Below, one piece after another: positions 1 through 12,687 of a DNA stretch of 64,000 nucleotides (position 1 is the first letter of the stretch; each line of letters begins with the position of its first letter). Under the pieces are notes generated by a model that was not told the DNA's origin, did not search any database, and saw nothing but the letters and a program-made list of their open reading frames with translations. Source of the DNA: Paraglomus occultum (Eukaryota > Glomeromycota > Glomeromycetes > Paraglomerales > Paraglomeraceae); contig CAJVPJ010000014.1 of assembly GCA_910592205.1 (NCBI GenBank), positions 1 to 64,000 of the forward strand. Reading direction: 5' to 3'. A program made the translations under genes and the position numbers.

Positions 1-2184
1 AAGGAAAAAACGATCGTCCTGAGTTTTGTAATAAGTATTCATGCATAGAATCATCAATCAGCATTTTAAAGCGTAAATATTACGTGGCAAATTGGGCATC
101 AATGGGATCCGGGTTTAATAATTTGGGGAAAAGTTCTATAAACATTTTTTGTCCCATGTCTAAATATCTACGAAACCACTTCCGAACCAGCGACAGAGTT
201 GGAACATAAACAGGGTTCAACAATTCCCGGATCCACTGACGCCTCAATTTTTTTCACGTAATCATCCTGCGAATGCGATATTAGTACCTTCGGGTGAAAT
301 GCAATCGCAGTAACAAAATCGGTATGTTGAAAACAGCATAGACATTCCGAACGTGTTATATGCCATAATCTACAACAAACGTACGCTTCTGTTATTATTA
401 AAGTTATACGGAATGTCGTTATTTCATTCTTATTCAATCCTTACCTCACTGTCTTGTCCATTGACGAAGATAGCAAAAAATTGTTCTATGAAAAAAAAAA
501 GTTGAATTTCAGTAACATTGACTACAAAGCATCTTTTCCGTCCATCCCTCTTCTTCCCATCAAAACTGAAAGAGATTTCAAACCTTGCTCCAGCTCAGAT
601 CTAACACGTCAGCAGCATGTCCATGATATTCATACATAGGCTTGTCTCTAAATACCGGAGCACCAAGCTTGGCCCCGCTCTTTCCTTCGTATATGCTTGT
701 TCCACTCCCTTCAGCAAAATGTTCTCTTTCCTCATCACTAGATATTACAGCCCAAACACGAACAACAGCATCTTGACCTCCAGTCGCTAAAAATTTGCCA
801 TCTTTACTAAACTTCATAATCCATATTGCCCCCGTTTTATTTGGACCGAATTTGGAAGATTGTGTGTTGGGGTTGAAGAGTTCCTGAGACAGGAAAAGTC
901 GATTAAAGTCCTTTTTGGTTTTGAAACGTGTTCTGACCTGATGGAATAACCAGAAAACAACGATTAAAGTTTATATGGCGATGCAATGACCCGAGCCAAT
1001 TCATTACAATTGTATCTAACCTTGATGTATCGTGGCTGAGCCTGACCATCATAAGATTGAACATCAGAATATACAGGGGCAGTGTTTCCCGTAAGAAAAT
1101 TATCGTCTGCATCCTCTATACCTTTTTCGTGATTAGAAGTCCGTTTCTTTAGCCGATTTAGGAACGACCTTGGGCTGAGACCAATTGATATATTCTGTAT
1201 TAATTTGAATACGTAAATGAATTCGCGTCTCCCGTTATATATATTTTCTTACCGATGATGTTTGCCATTTTTCTCTCTATCTCTTTTGTCATGCTCATTA
1301 CTATCATCATCTATCCCTTTTGATAAGCCGTTCCAATTGCCACTTCCGTGTTTAGCCTCATCATCTCGAGGGCTACCCATATCAGTATCAGAGCCTGTTC
1401 GTTTCAGTATATGAAACGAAAGCGGATCGATTTTCCCATTATTTGATTTTTTTAGTTCTGCCTCTACATCTGTTGCTAACACTTGCTTCCCAGTGTCTAG
1501 ATCTTTAACATACACTGTCACATCGGGATCTTCTTCGCAATTATCGGTTTCGATAAAAGTTTGAGAAGGATAATTGTCATTGGCTATAAATAAATTGGAG
1601 GTAACGGAATTTAGTAATAATTAAGAGAATGCTAATTAGTTGACTAGTGCGACTCCCGTATCGCACTGGCATAGTTATCAATAGTAAAAAAAACTTTATC
1701 AAAGACAAGAAAATATCAAATTGTTCTAAATGAAGAGTGAATTCGATCACTTTTCAAATAGGAAAAACAGCAGGAATGTATGCTAAAAGGAGTATACATC
1801 TAAATTATACTCTCTGGTATTATTGAAATTAGTTTTACCTGAAGTCAATGATGCATTATCCTTATCTCTTCTAGATGATACATCGGCTTCTGCAGTTTGG
1901 TCGTCTTCTGACAATGATCCACTTCCAGACAGACTGTAATCGGGGCCATCAGACAATCCATTCAATTCTTGTTCCCCATCGTCTAGTGATGTATCAGTAA
2001 CTGATATCTCTGGAATAACGCATTTTTTATCGTCCTCCTTAGGTAGAGACGCTAACAGCTTGCTACGAGCGGCGGATGATAGTTGAACAGCGGAAAATCT
2101 GAGATTTAATGGGCGACCATTTAAATCATAGAACGTATCCTCTGCATCTACAAAACTATCGCTGTCGTTATCGGAAATGTTCAT
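1..2184 (-). CDS. WD40-repeat protein, WDR44/Dgr2-like (partial, 3' end off window)
   Basis: Seven exons on the minus strand can be joined in phase: 2184-1839, 1583-1253, 1174-1021, 937-584, 485-445, 369-288 and 18-1 (runs off the left edge), giving the first 442 codons. The start is ATG at 2184. The first ~220 residues are acidic and Ser-rich (disordered), followed by a conserved linker ending in RLFLSQELFNP and then WD40 blades: one begins IMKFSKDGKFLATGGQDAVV and closes with a GHAADVLDLSWSK strand, the next carries LLSSSMDKTVRLWHI, and the third starts FHPK|DDRFFL across the last intron. This order matches the fungal WDR44/Dgr2 family, whose animal member binds Rab11 in endosome recycling. 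Fungal function is poorly defined. The remaining blades lie outside the window. Family assignment is fairly secure; function is inferred from homology. Confidence 0.85.
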
Positions 2185-2795
2185 GTTTCCAGTATTGAAC
2201 CCATTCTCTTTGGTTGTTCCATCTACTTATAGGCGCCCCCATGAAGTAATTATGATAGGAGATCTTGTCAAAAATGGTCAGATGGCATTACAAATTTCGG
2301 TTAGGTTTCACCAGATGCCATATTTCTTGATAATTTGGGCAAGTAAAGTTCAATTGGAGCGAACAAAAAGAAATGTCAACATAATATTTCAGGGGTCAAA
2401 AATGTAAATTTTGCTCCCCCGGCAATAGATTCTGAGTACAAAGGCTACACAGCACAGCCTGAAAGCCACAATCAAAAAAATAAAAATTTGCCGAGTTTCC
2501 GAGTTTGAAGCATCAATGTGGTTGGCCCAAAAGAATCGGCAATATATTGGTACTACACAGATTCGAGAATGAAGGCAGGTGTCATCAAAGACTAACATTG
2601 CGAAGACAAGTTTGAATGCTTGCATCGAAGAGGTGCATGGCTGACAATTAAACTCCTATTCGGAACAAACAAATAAAGAAATAATCCCTATCCATTTTCA
2701 AGTGGGACAATTCAATAATAGGATATTTTGCATATTAATAATAATGTTGATTCGTTTCACCTCACTGCCACAATGTTTCAACACATAGATATGCA

Positions 2796-3001
2796 CAGTC
2801 AGTCTCGATAAGTCGTTAAACTCCAGCTAACGTTAGCTGGATGTGTCTCGACAAGTCGGTTTTACGTGACCAATTTGTAAGGCGTATTCGGCGGACCATA
2901 CCGACTAAACTAGAATTGTATCATTACAGTATTAGTGTATGAATAGTAAACGGGTCTAACTAAATCGATCACGATAAGTCTGGACTACTTGTCGAGACTG
3001 A
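2796..3001. mobile_element. ~0.2 kb MITE-like element with pogo-type terminal repeats
   Basis: The motif TCTCGAYAAGTSR occurs at 2803-2815 and 2846-2858 (plus) and inverted at 2985-2997. The outer copies are preceded by CAGTCAG or ATCAG, so the segment has short terminal inverted repeats like those of pogo/Tigger-type Tc1-mariner elements. It is non-coding. The target duplication is not clear, so the exact ends are approximate. Confidence 0.45.
2822..2841. repeat. 20-bp perfect palindrome
   Basis: A perfect 20-bp palindrome centred on AACGTT lies between two direct copies of the TCTCGAYAAGTCG motif. It is probably a sub-terminal hairpin of the surrounding MITE-like element. Confidence 0.7.
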
Positions 3002-3073
3002 TATTTGATTCAATAACAATACTTTCTCGGTCAACTGATGGTCGTAATTTACTTATTATCAATAACTACTACA

Positions 3074-4819
3074 CAGTCACTCTCGATAAGATGAAGTTGG
3101 CCTAATACGCTATTTCCCGGAACCAAGTCAGTTACAATAAAATTGAACTCGGATATAATGATTTTACCTATAATCTCGCGATATAACGTTTAAGTATGTT
3201 GTGCGGTTCATATAGAACCAAGCATATCAAAACGATTTCGATATGATAAAGTATCTCTATAACTGGTGATAATTTTATGGAGCAGAACATCATATTAAAT
3301 CACTTAAATTGAACAACTTAATCAAGATTTTTAACTCGTCGTGGAGTAGATGTAATTACTAATTACATTAGACAGCAAACCAAAGAATTTATTATGATAA
3401 AATGAAAAGTTTAAACGTTAAAAATTTTATGAGGTTATCATCCTCAATGCATTCCGAAGACACATCATTGAATGTGTTATCATTGTCATCACACATTCTA
3501 TCGATGTCATGGTCATTTGACTTTAGAAAGCAGATTTTAATCAGATTAGGAGAGCAATACGGTACGCAAAACAAAAGTAAGCAAAATTATCTCAAGAACT
3601 TGTGGATAAAGAAGGCCGTACATATTCTATACTACGTCCTGGCGGATCTTGAGCCTTTTTGCATTTGCAGATTCTTCTGTCGCTGAAGCCGAAGTCGCAC
3701 CATGAGCGCGTTTCCCATTGGTAGCTATTACCGACCCACCTCCTGTAATCCTCTGTGAATAATATGTTAGTAAAGTGAACTAAATGTCATCGTAGATGGT
3801 ATTTCATATCGACAGCAAAATGAACCTTTCCAATTGTCGTTGCAAAGTTTTTTTTTGGTGATATTTATTAATGAACTAGTGGCTTCTACCTGCATCGATA
3901 AAAAGAAGCGAATTAATAAAACGCCAATTTATTAGAGCAATCAAGAAAGCTACAACCTTTGCAGTCTGCAGCTGATCTTGTAACTTTCTGTTCAGTTCGA
4001 TTTTATTCCAAACGCGTTGACATCGTGAAAAGTAAGACGGTGACCCTCAAGAACAATAAACAAATTAATGAGTAGTAAAGGTATTTACACGGACTTGCAC
4101 ACTACGAAAGCAGTACAACGGGCATTCCGAACATAAGGTAGACAGCATTCCGTTGTCACCGTAGCCCATACTTTGAAATTTCTGTTCAGCTGACTAACGG
4201 TTTTTTTCGGTTCTAATCTATTTTATTAAAATTGTTGTAACAAATGACAAGAATTTGTCAACTTCAGAATAACCACGTTTAATACTCGTAAAAATCGTTA
4301 TTGTTGCAATAGTTGCTTCCTGTAATTTGTCAGCAGTATTACTTACATATATTGGGGATATGGCTCGCGAAAGCACTAAGAAAACTTCATTAGTTGAAGT
4401 CGAAGCCTTTTATAACTGACCAGGATATTGCTCATGTTCACTGATTGCTTGGCAAGGCAGTCTCAACTACGACAATTACTTCTATTCATTTTTATTAAGC
4501 ATGGACAGTAACTGTTTCCATTACCATTTCATTAGCAGAAATTTTTTGAGCGATTTCCAAAGCCGTGCTAGCCTCTGATGTAATGGTCGACTTACCGTAA
4601 ATCACGAAAGTCTTTTATTTTAATTTAAGATTTTTAATATATAATAATAATTACATCATAACTGTAAAGTAAACTTACAGACTAGCTTGTTTTAGAGAAT
4701 CGATTTGCTCTTAATATTGTCGCACGATTCTGATAGTAATTACTATTCTAAGCTGATTAAGCTGTGATCCACGTGAATATGGCTGCGACTCATCACGTGG
4801 CTGACTTGTCGAGACTGGC
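3074..4819. mobile_element. Possible 1.75-kb pogo-like element (TIR-like ends)
   Basis: The left end ACAGTCACTCTCGATAAG (3074-3091) and the right end, an inverted CCAGTCTCGACAAGTCAG (4801-4818), resemble the ends of the 2.8-kb MITE. Coding-like segments on the minus strand lie inside, but I could not recognise pogo/Tigger helix-turn-helix or DDE motifs in them. It may instead be two independent MITE insertions flanking or within a host gene. Boundaries and identity are uncertain. Confidence 0.3.
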
Positions 4820-4990
4820 TATGTAAACATTAATTCAAATATGACATAGTAGAGCATATGGGATGCGGACAGAATATCGAATAACAAGTGCGTGCCACAA
4901 AGCGAAATACCCAGCACAAGGGTTAATATTACGGTTTTTGTTTTAAGAGCATCCAAAAGCTTTCTGTTATAGAGAATCTCACTCCAATCA
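3627..4990 (-). CDS. Unresolved small-exon locus, unknown protein
   Basis: Four minus-strand segments read like exons with splice sites. 4990-4933 (19 codons, DWSEILYNRKLLDALKTKT) follows TTTTTGATAG. A segment ending at 4525 before GTAATG contains ALEIAQKISANEM. 4045-3957 contains WNKIELNRKLQDQLQTAK. 3752-3627 begins RITGGGSVIATNGKRAHG and ends in a stop. The last two join in phase across a 204-nt intron; I could not close the model further upstream and found no start. The helical, Lys/Gln-rich third segment may be a coiled coil. It could be a host gene carrying MITEs or a decayed transposon ORF. Not recognised. Confidence 0.3.
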
Positions 4991-7388
4991 CTATCAAAAA
5001 ATAAATCAGAGTTATTTTTTCAAGGCAGAGGTTTTAACACGAAAAGAATTATAACAATTTATTTGAACGAGAAAAAAACCAACATGACGTCCGATATATC
5101 AACTAATTTGCCATTACGACTGACAGAGAGGTAATTAAGTTACTTCGAATACACACGATAGAGTAATTGTATTCGAAAGCATTTATGTTACGTCAACACA
5201 ATAATATAATTAAGCTTCATAAAGATGTCGGGAGACATAGAGTTTTCGTCCAAAGCAAGCGTACTTTTGACGATGTATACAAAAAAATTAAAGATATGTT
5301 AAAAAATTTTCCTCGTCTTCAATTCATAGTAATGTTGTATGATAGTTTAGATGAGCAATTTCTCGAAAAGCATGCGTGTAATTAATTTCTTATCGTCTAA
5401 GCAGCAACCGTCACATATAATAGTAGGACCAAATAACAGCCACTTGCGTCTTTTGTTTCGAATAATACAAATTAGAATTTAAATAAAGAAGAAAGCCGGT
5501 CACTGCTTTGGCTTTGCTCTGGATGTTATATTTTTAGTCTTAACCGCTCACTGATTGTTAATAGCATTCTGACGGGATTCTAAAAAAAGAATCTAGTTAC
5601 ACATACACACGGAGGATCATGTGTAACAACTGAAACGGGTTTGTTTTGTCATTGTGTGTCTCAATTTATGCAAATCATTATACGACCAGTAAATGCGGAA
5701 TAACGATAATCTCCGAACCCTTCTTACATTCCATATAAATCGGATGCACTTGTACAATGACCTATTTTTACGTAAATCCGTACAATGGAACTAATTTGAG
5801 GAATGTATTTAACTTCTGTAACAATGGGGGACTGGCATTAAATATTATTGTTATTATGAGTCATATCATATTATTTTTACAACTCTAGCATAGCAAAAGC
5901 CATATTCTAATCGCTAATTATAAAAACTAATATTTATTGTACTAATTATATTTGATTGCTTCGGTTTTTATCTATTAGCGGTCATGTGCACGTTCGACAA
6001 ATTTGGTTATGTGATACCATGAGCGAGTACGTTCCTCAAAAAGGGCAATATGATTGTTTTACGAAAATCATCAGGGTATGACTACGGCTCTTGCGTTTTT
6101 CTCAAGTAATAGTAATGATTGTGGTTGCGTAAAATGCGTAATGTTCTATTATTTGTTTATCTGAATTATCGATTTGCTCAAGTGGAGGAGCTCTATCGCA
6201 AGTGGTGAATGTATTAAACTGCGGCTGTATGTCTAGCAGTTTACACCACATATGAAGCAGGGGTCATGACAGCGTAACGACTATCCCATGACTCGGGTAA
6301 AAAAGGTATTTCGAATTTCTTTAAAATTACTGTAATAGTTCCATCCTAAATGGAGGAATGATAATATTGTGTAAACCGGAAACAAAATCATACCTTTTAA
6401 TTCTGGCATCTAATTAAAGATAATGGTGTAAAAATCAAAAGTAAATGAACCACGCGTCGATAAACCGTTTAGCTATCACCTCTTATTATTATGAACGATC
6501 ACATGAAATTTCACATTTTCTGTTATGACGACTTTAATAACACTTTAAAGGAAATTATCTTAGCGAACAGCTACATAATTAGTCAATGTTTATAGTATTA
6601 TTAATTAATCCCATTAAAGCTCAATACCATGTCTGTTGCACAGCATGATTGGTTTTTGAACGTGACAAGTTTATTTCAAAAACATGTTTAACAATATTGA
6701 AAATATTTATTTATTGGTACACTTCTTTTATATTCTACTACTCGTCTGATTAATGATGCAAACTTCTATCCCACGCTTTTAATAAACCTTTTTATCGTGC
6801 GGATAATGCATTGACGACATAATCGCATTGTCCACAATAATGATGGGAAAACATATTACCGCGGCTAAGAATCAATGCTGGCTACATTCCCACAAGTTCA
6901 TTCTTCCAATATCAATGCAACTACGGTTCTGGCTTTTCCAGTTTTTGTCACTATTATTGTTGTCGTTGTCTGTATTATTGTTGTCTGTATTATTAGTAAT
7001 AAGATCCGGATGATTGGCTGGTCACATGTAGTCTATCCATTGATATTGATTGTCTACCCAAAAATGAAGGACAAAACTTTCAAAACTTTCTTCTTAAATG
7101 ACAATGAAGAATAAACTTGTATATTGCCCACAATTTGCTGCGGGATATCTCACAATTGTGCACAAGTAGAATACTCAAAACCGGCTTTTTTATTTGTCCG
7201 GTAGCAAGTAGAAAGAATACTCTGCGCAGACTGTCGATCATTTAAATATTCATATATAAACCGTTAACTATTACCAATGTCAAGTGTGCCCAGAGTATGG
7301 TGTAACAATTACGAGATCACTGTTCTAATTCCCGTTACAATAAACTCTATAGAACTACTCACATTAGACCACACTATAATTATTCTGA
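4991..7388. other. Gene-poor stretch upstream of the P4-ATPase gene
   Basis: No convincing gene. The best uninterrupted reading frame is 5185-5385 (+, 66 aa from ATG, basic, e.g. TFDDVYKKIKDMLKNF), which looks protein-like but matches nothing I know. A second frame at 6875-7114 (+) has one hydrophobic segment and is weaker. The rest is AT-rich and includes the upstream region of the flippase gene; no TATA box is obvious near 7389. Confidence 0.4.
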
Positions 7389-10300
7389 ATGAGTCAAGCC
7401 GCGAGGGGAGTCGGCGACCCGAGGCATGCAGCAATATCAACTAATGATAACTTGAGGCGGTCTACTAGTGTGAACAGACCCAAGGAGTTTGCATCAAAAG
7501 TCAAAAACAGAAAAACTTCGAAACGAGAACGGAGAGTGTTTGTTAATCTACCTTTACCAAGTACTCACCTTGACCGTCGAAATGATCCAAAAGTCAAATA
7601 TGTATCAAACAGAATTGTTACGTCGAAATACACGACATTAACATTTGTACCAAAGAACTTGTTTGAACAGTTCAGACGGGCGGCCAATATGTATTTTTTA
7701 TTTATGGCCATTCTGGGACTGCTTCCCTTTTTTAGTGTTAATAATCCAGTTTTAACAGTACTTCCCTTATCAACAGTCGTATTTATTACAGCATGCAAGG
7801 ATGCAGTCGAGGACTATAATCGCCACAAAATTGATAAACAGTTCAACAGTTCAACCTGCTACTATCTACAAAACTTTGTTAACGTCAACTATCCTATGGA
7901 GAAACGTGTTTCTCTCTTTGATCGAATCATCTCGAGTATTGTGGACTTTTTCACAGAGCTAGTCAAAATAAAACCAAAGGATCAAAAATCTTCACGTGAT
8001 GTTCAAGACCAAAGTAAGGTTGAGGAACGTCAAGAGAGTATTGACGAAGAACCGTCAAACAAGGTTAATGGTGATCCAGAATGGAAAAAAACATATTGGC
8101 GCAATGTCAGGGTCGGTGATTTTATATTTCTTCGTAATGGCGATGCAGTACCTGCAGATGCTATAATACTTTCCACCTCTGAATCAGAAGGCGGATGCTT
8201 TGTAGAAACCAAGGATCTCGACGGCGAAACTAATTTAAAACCTAGGAAGGCTATCCCTGACACTAACAACATTGGGTCTGCAAAAGACTGTGTCGAAACA
8301 AAATTTTATATTGATGCGGAGGCGCCCAACTCGAATCTCTACTCCTTCTCTGCTGCCGTAGCATTAGTTGACCCGGCCGACCCAGATATACAACAACCGC
8401 CGGCGGTAGCGACAAGGAATAGGGATTCGATACAGTCTGTTCAATCAGTTAGCACGAATCGTCGGAGTTCAAGAAACAGTAATTTTTCAATGCAAGCACA
8501 AAAGTCTGTGCCAGTCAATATTAACAACTTATTGTTACGCGCGCACGTTATAAGAAATACCGAATGGGTGATTGCGATGGTTGTGTATACTGGTGTTGAA
8601 ACTAAAATTATGCTAAACAGTGGAGAGACTCCTAGCAAGAGAAGTCGGATCGAAAAGGAAATGAACAAAGAGGTATATGTCTCGTGCTTGTCATACCTCA
8701 GTTCTCAATGCGTCATACGTCATATGTTCCTAAACGTTTTAAATTTCATTGCCTTACAGGTTATATTCAACTTTTTTGTTCTCATTGCCCTCGCTTTGAT
8801 CTGCGCTATTGGAAGTGCAATATCTTCTGCAAATTTGTCAAGTAAAACGAACGGAATAGCCACAAAGCTGTTAGATTCTAATCGGGATAGCATTGCGTTT
8901 GCGGCTTTTCTAACCTTTTGGTAAGTATGTGCCATCTTGCATATAACAGTCCCCAAGACTAAAATAAAAGAAAATTCACTAAATGTTTTTGTACAATTAA
9001 CAGGGCAAGTCTGATTATCTTCCAAAATATTATTCCCATATCACTATATATTTCTATCGAATTTGTAAAGACGTTTCAAGTAAGTTGGATTATAATATCA
9101 CTTCAAACAATGGGTCATTCCGGATGCGATGATATAACCTACCAATGATCCAATCAGGCATATTTCATTTATAATGACCTCGACATGTGGGACGAAGACA
9201 CACAAACTTCCTGTGTTCCCAAATCTGTAAGTATTTTGCTTTTTCCACCAATATTTTTTCAGCCAACCGCTAATGATAAATTTCTTCTTTCCAGTGGAAT
9301 CTATCCGACGATCTTGGCCAGATAGAATATGTCTTCTCTGACAAAACCGGAACACTTACTCGTAACGTAATGCAATTTCGTGAATGTTCAATTAATGGTA
9401 AAGTCTACGGGCGTAATGGATGGGCCGGTAAAACTGATGCCGAGAAAGGGAAAGAAGCAATGCAAGGGCAAGAAACGGATGTCACAAAGCAAGACCCAGA
9501 AGACATATGGCGGTCATATCTCACCGAAATGAGAAAGACCTTTGAACCCAAATACGCAAGTACGGATCCAAGCTTCTTGACTTTTGTCGATCCAGAGCTC
9601 TTTAGAGGGCTGCAGCACGTAAAGAACAAGGATGATGGCTTGGAGGATGGCGGTAGTAGTAGCGAAAAAGTAACAGAAACCGACAGTAGTAGAGGAAACG
9701 CCGAAAATATAAAAGAATTTTTTACGCTCTTAGCAGTGTGTCACACTGTAGTACTAGAGAAAAGTTTAGAAACAGGAAAAGATGAGAGTGATGATAACAA
9801 GGCAGAATCCGAAGCGTTAATATCATCCGACACTAATTCATCGACTATTGACATTACTCAGAATGGTAGCAGCACAGATGACATTCCTAACAAATTATCT
9901 CTTCGATTTGCAAAAGTCAGTATCAAAAAACATTTGAACACAAAACGCTTGGGTTCCATCGTACCATCCCTCGGCGGTTTAAATTCTTTGGTTGGGCCTT
10001 CTCCTTCGGTCAATAAAGGTCCACCAATAGATGGCACTGTTGCTGTTCAATTAGTCTATCAAGCCGAGTCTCCTGACGAAGCTGCGCTAGTTTCTGCGGC
10101 GAAGAATGTAGGTTTTGCTTTTTTGAGACGAAACAATAATTATTTGAGAGTGGACATACTCGGAACGGAATATGATTTTGAGGTTTTGAACGTTTTGGAA
10201 TTTAATTCGACAAGGAAACGAATGAGTATCATTGTACGAAGACCAAAAGAGTTGGGAGGTGATGTTGCATTGTTTTGTAAAGGAGCAGATAACGTCATAA

Positions 10301-12275
10301 TGGAACGTCTGGCTGCCGGACAAGATGATCTTATCGCGGCGACTACGAAGGATATTGATGATTTTTCTAATGCGGGTAGGTGAACTCTATACGACGGGCC
10401 TTTTGTTTTAACTTTGCCTCATCGCTCCGTCCCCTTTTCTTTCTTTAACTTAGGTCTTCGGACCTTGACCCTAGCGTACCGTACGCTTGAACCAGCATAC
10501 TATGCCGAGTGGGCTGCAAAATATCGCGAGGCTTCAACGTCTATTGAAGACCGCAACGCTAAAATCGATGCTACTGCCGATGAAATCGAACGCGAGCTCA
10601 TATTGCTTGGTGCTACTGCCATCGAAGATAAACTCCAAGAGGGCGTCCCTGAATGTATAGCTACCCTTCGTGAGGCTGGAATGAAAGTGTGGGTACTTAC
10701 TGGTGACAAATTGGAAACGGCTATTAATATTGGTTTTGCAGCGCAACTACTTACAAAAGATATGAAGCTATGGACATTGAGAACTGCAAACAAGAAAGAC
10801 GTTATTTCAAGGTTTAATGAAATTGTTGATAAATTCATCGATATCGATGGATCAATACGGGAGGCAGATAAAGGAGAATCTTCAAGTGCACGACAACATG
10901 CATTTGTGGTTGATGGTGGTGCTCTAGCACATTTATTGGAGGATAAGCTTTCGCGGACAAAGTTGTTACAAGTTGCCGAAGTGTTTGCATCTGTAATATG
11001 TTGTCGAGTGAGCCCCTTACAAAAGGCATTGGTTGTAGAATTAGTCAGGAAGGGTAAGAGGACTGTTACCCTGGCTATTGGTGACGGTGCCAATGACGTT
11101 AGCATGATTCAAGCAGCAAACGTCGGTGTTGGCATTTCGGGTCAAGAAGGTGAGCACAAGGCGGAACAGATGTCAATTTATCAATTATGATGAAACTAAT
11201 GAACAAGGTATTCCGTCTTTGAAATAATTATAGGTGTACAGGCCGCAATGGCAGCCGACTATGCGATTGCACAGTTCCGATATCTCCAGAAATTACTTAT
11301 AGTACATGGACACTGGGATTATATGCGTATTTCCGAAATGATATTAAATTTCTTTTATAAAAACGTTATTTGGGTATTCCCAGTGTTATGGTATCAGATA
11401 TATTGCTTGTAAGTGATTGGAAACAGGCAAAATGTTGGGCATTTTTGTTTGACAACCATAATTGATACTGACTGTACATTTTTTTTCTCTAGATTCTCTG
11501 GAAATATATTCTATGATTACAGTCTTGTCCAACTTTACAACATGATTTTCACAGTAGGGCCTGTTATTGTATTAGGTAATTTTTTCATTCAACCTTTGAT
11601 ATCAGAATTTTATTCCGTCTCCTTTTCTCAATGACAAACATCACCTCATCGTCTTTCACTTTTCCAGGTACTACGGATCAGTCCGTGACGGCTTCATATT
11701 GCCTCCGCTATCCTGGTATCTATAGCATAGGCATAAAGCAACTCCGTTACAACCGCTTCCGTTTTGCACTATATTTTCTTGATGGGATCTGGCAATCTCT
11801 AGTTGTATATTACACCTTCCATTTCATCCATTACAATACGCAAGGGGTAGTCTCATCATCAGCTTACTCGACCGGTACTGATGAATTCTCGACAGCTGTG
11901 GCAGTGACAGTGATCATAATTGCTAATCTTTTTGTTGGATTCAACACATACCATTGGAACGTATTCATCTGGGTCACTGTATTTGGAGAGATTGTTATCC
12001 TGTTGGCGTTTGTTCTAGCGTATGGCGCATTTCCGTCTCTCACGCTTTACGGCATTGGAACGCAGATATTTAGTCAAGGAACATTCTGGTTTGGAATGTT
12101 ATTTGGAATCTTGGCAGCGGGGCTGCCTAGATATTTGATAACGTTTATTAAGCAGTGGTTCTATCCTGATGACTTGGACATTGTCAAACAGATTAAAGCA
12201 AAAGAAAAGCAGCAACGCTGGACAAAGGCAAAAACAACAAAGCCTGAGATTACTATTGAAGATACAACACATTAA
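7389..12275 (+). CDS. P4-type ATPase, Dnf-like phospholipid flippase
   Basis: Nine exons: 7389-8672, 8760-8920, 9004-9079, 9158-9226, 9295-10375, 10454-11149, 11234-11408, 11493-11575, 11668-12275. All junctions keep phase and give 1410 aa, near yeast Dnf1/2 (~1570-1610). P4-ATPases use ATP to move phospholipids from the outer to the cytosolic leaflet at the plasma membrane, Golgi or endosomes. Visible: FRRAANMYFLF near TM1; A-domain DGETN at ~278; phosphorylation site DKTGT with Asp ~546 in exon 5; nucleotide-binding KGADNVIMERL; TGDKLETAINIG at ~973; hinge GDGANDVSMIQ at ~1100; then the C-terminal membrane helices. Two long Ser/charged insertions (~200-230 and ~590-680) are Dnf-like. Intron 1 (87 nt) is in frame without a stop. 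Lipid specificity cannot be read here. Confidence 0.95.
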
Positions 12276-12687
12276 TTAATTGTAGTAATTCTATATACGA
12301 TATAATTGTTTGATATTGTAACATTTATTTTAGATCTGTTGTTTGTAATTAGAGAGTAAAATGAATGAATATTAATACAACTGCATCATAAGCCACAAAC
12401 TATATTTAATGCAATGCTGTTATGAATTGACGTGTGAACCGAGATGACATTGATAAATTGATTTTGTGGGTTCGACGCAAGACAAGAAACTAAAAATACG
12501 GTATACTCGCCGATGCTCACATATTTCCACGGAATGTAGACGCGTTCCTTTCTCGGAATGGAGCATCTGCAAATATCTATTGTCGCTCATAATTCAAAGA
12601 CACGATATTCCACAAGTACGGCGACATATCGTTTGCTTTTCTGACCGCTTTACGAAAATCAAACCGAGAAGCTATCCGATAGTCATT
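12276..12687. other. Convergent intergenic region
   Basis: The 0.4-kb gap separates the convergent stop codons of the flippase (+) and protoporphyrinogen oxidase (-) genes, so it holds both 3' UTRs. No gene or clear repeat seen. Confidence 0.6.

Noticed and set aside
168-287. Continuation of the WD40 frame into the last intron, with an AG at ~267 that would give Asp-Asp
   Set aside because: The implied 21-nt intron is too short and the sequence after it is not WD40-like. The acceptor at 20-19 restores DDRFFL, the expected blade sequence.
10500-11105. 201-codon minus-strand frame inside the flippase gene
   Set aside because: It is antisense to exon 6, which encodes conserved P-domain motifs; the antisense peptide is low-complexity and Ser-rich.
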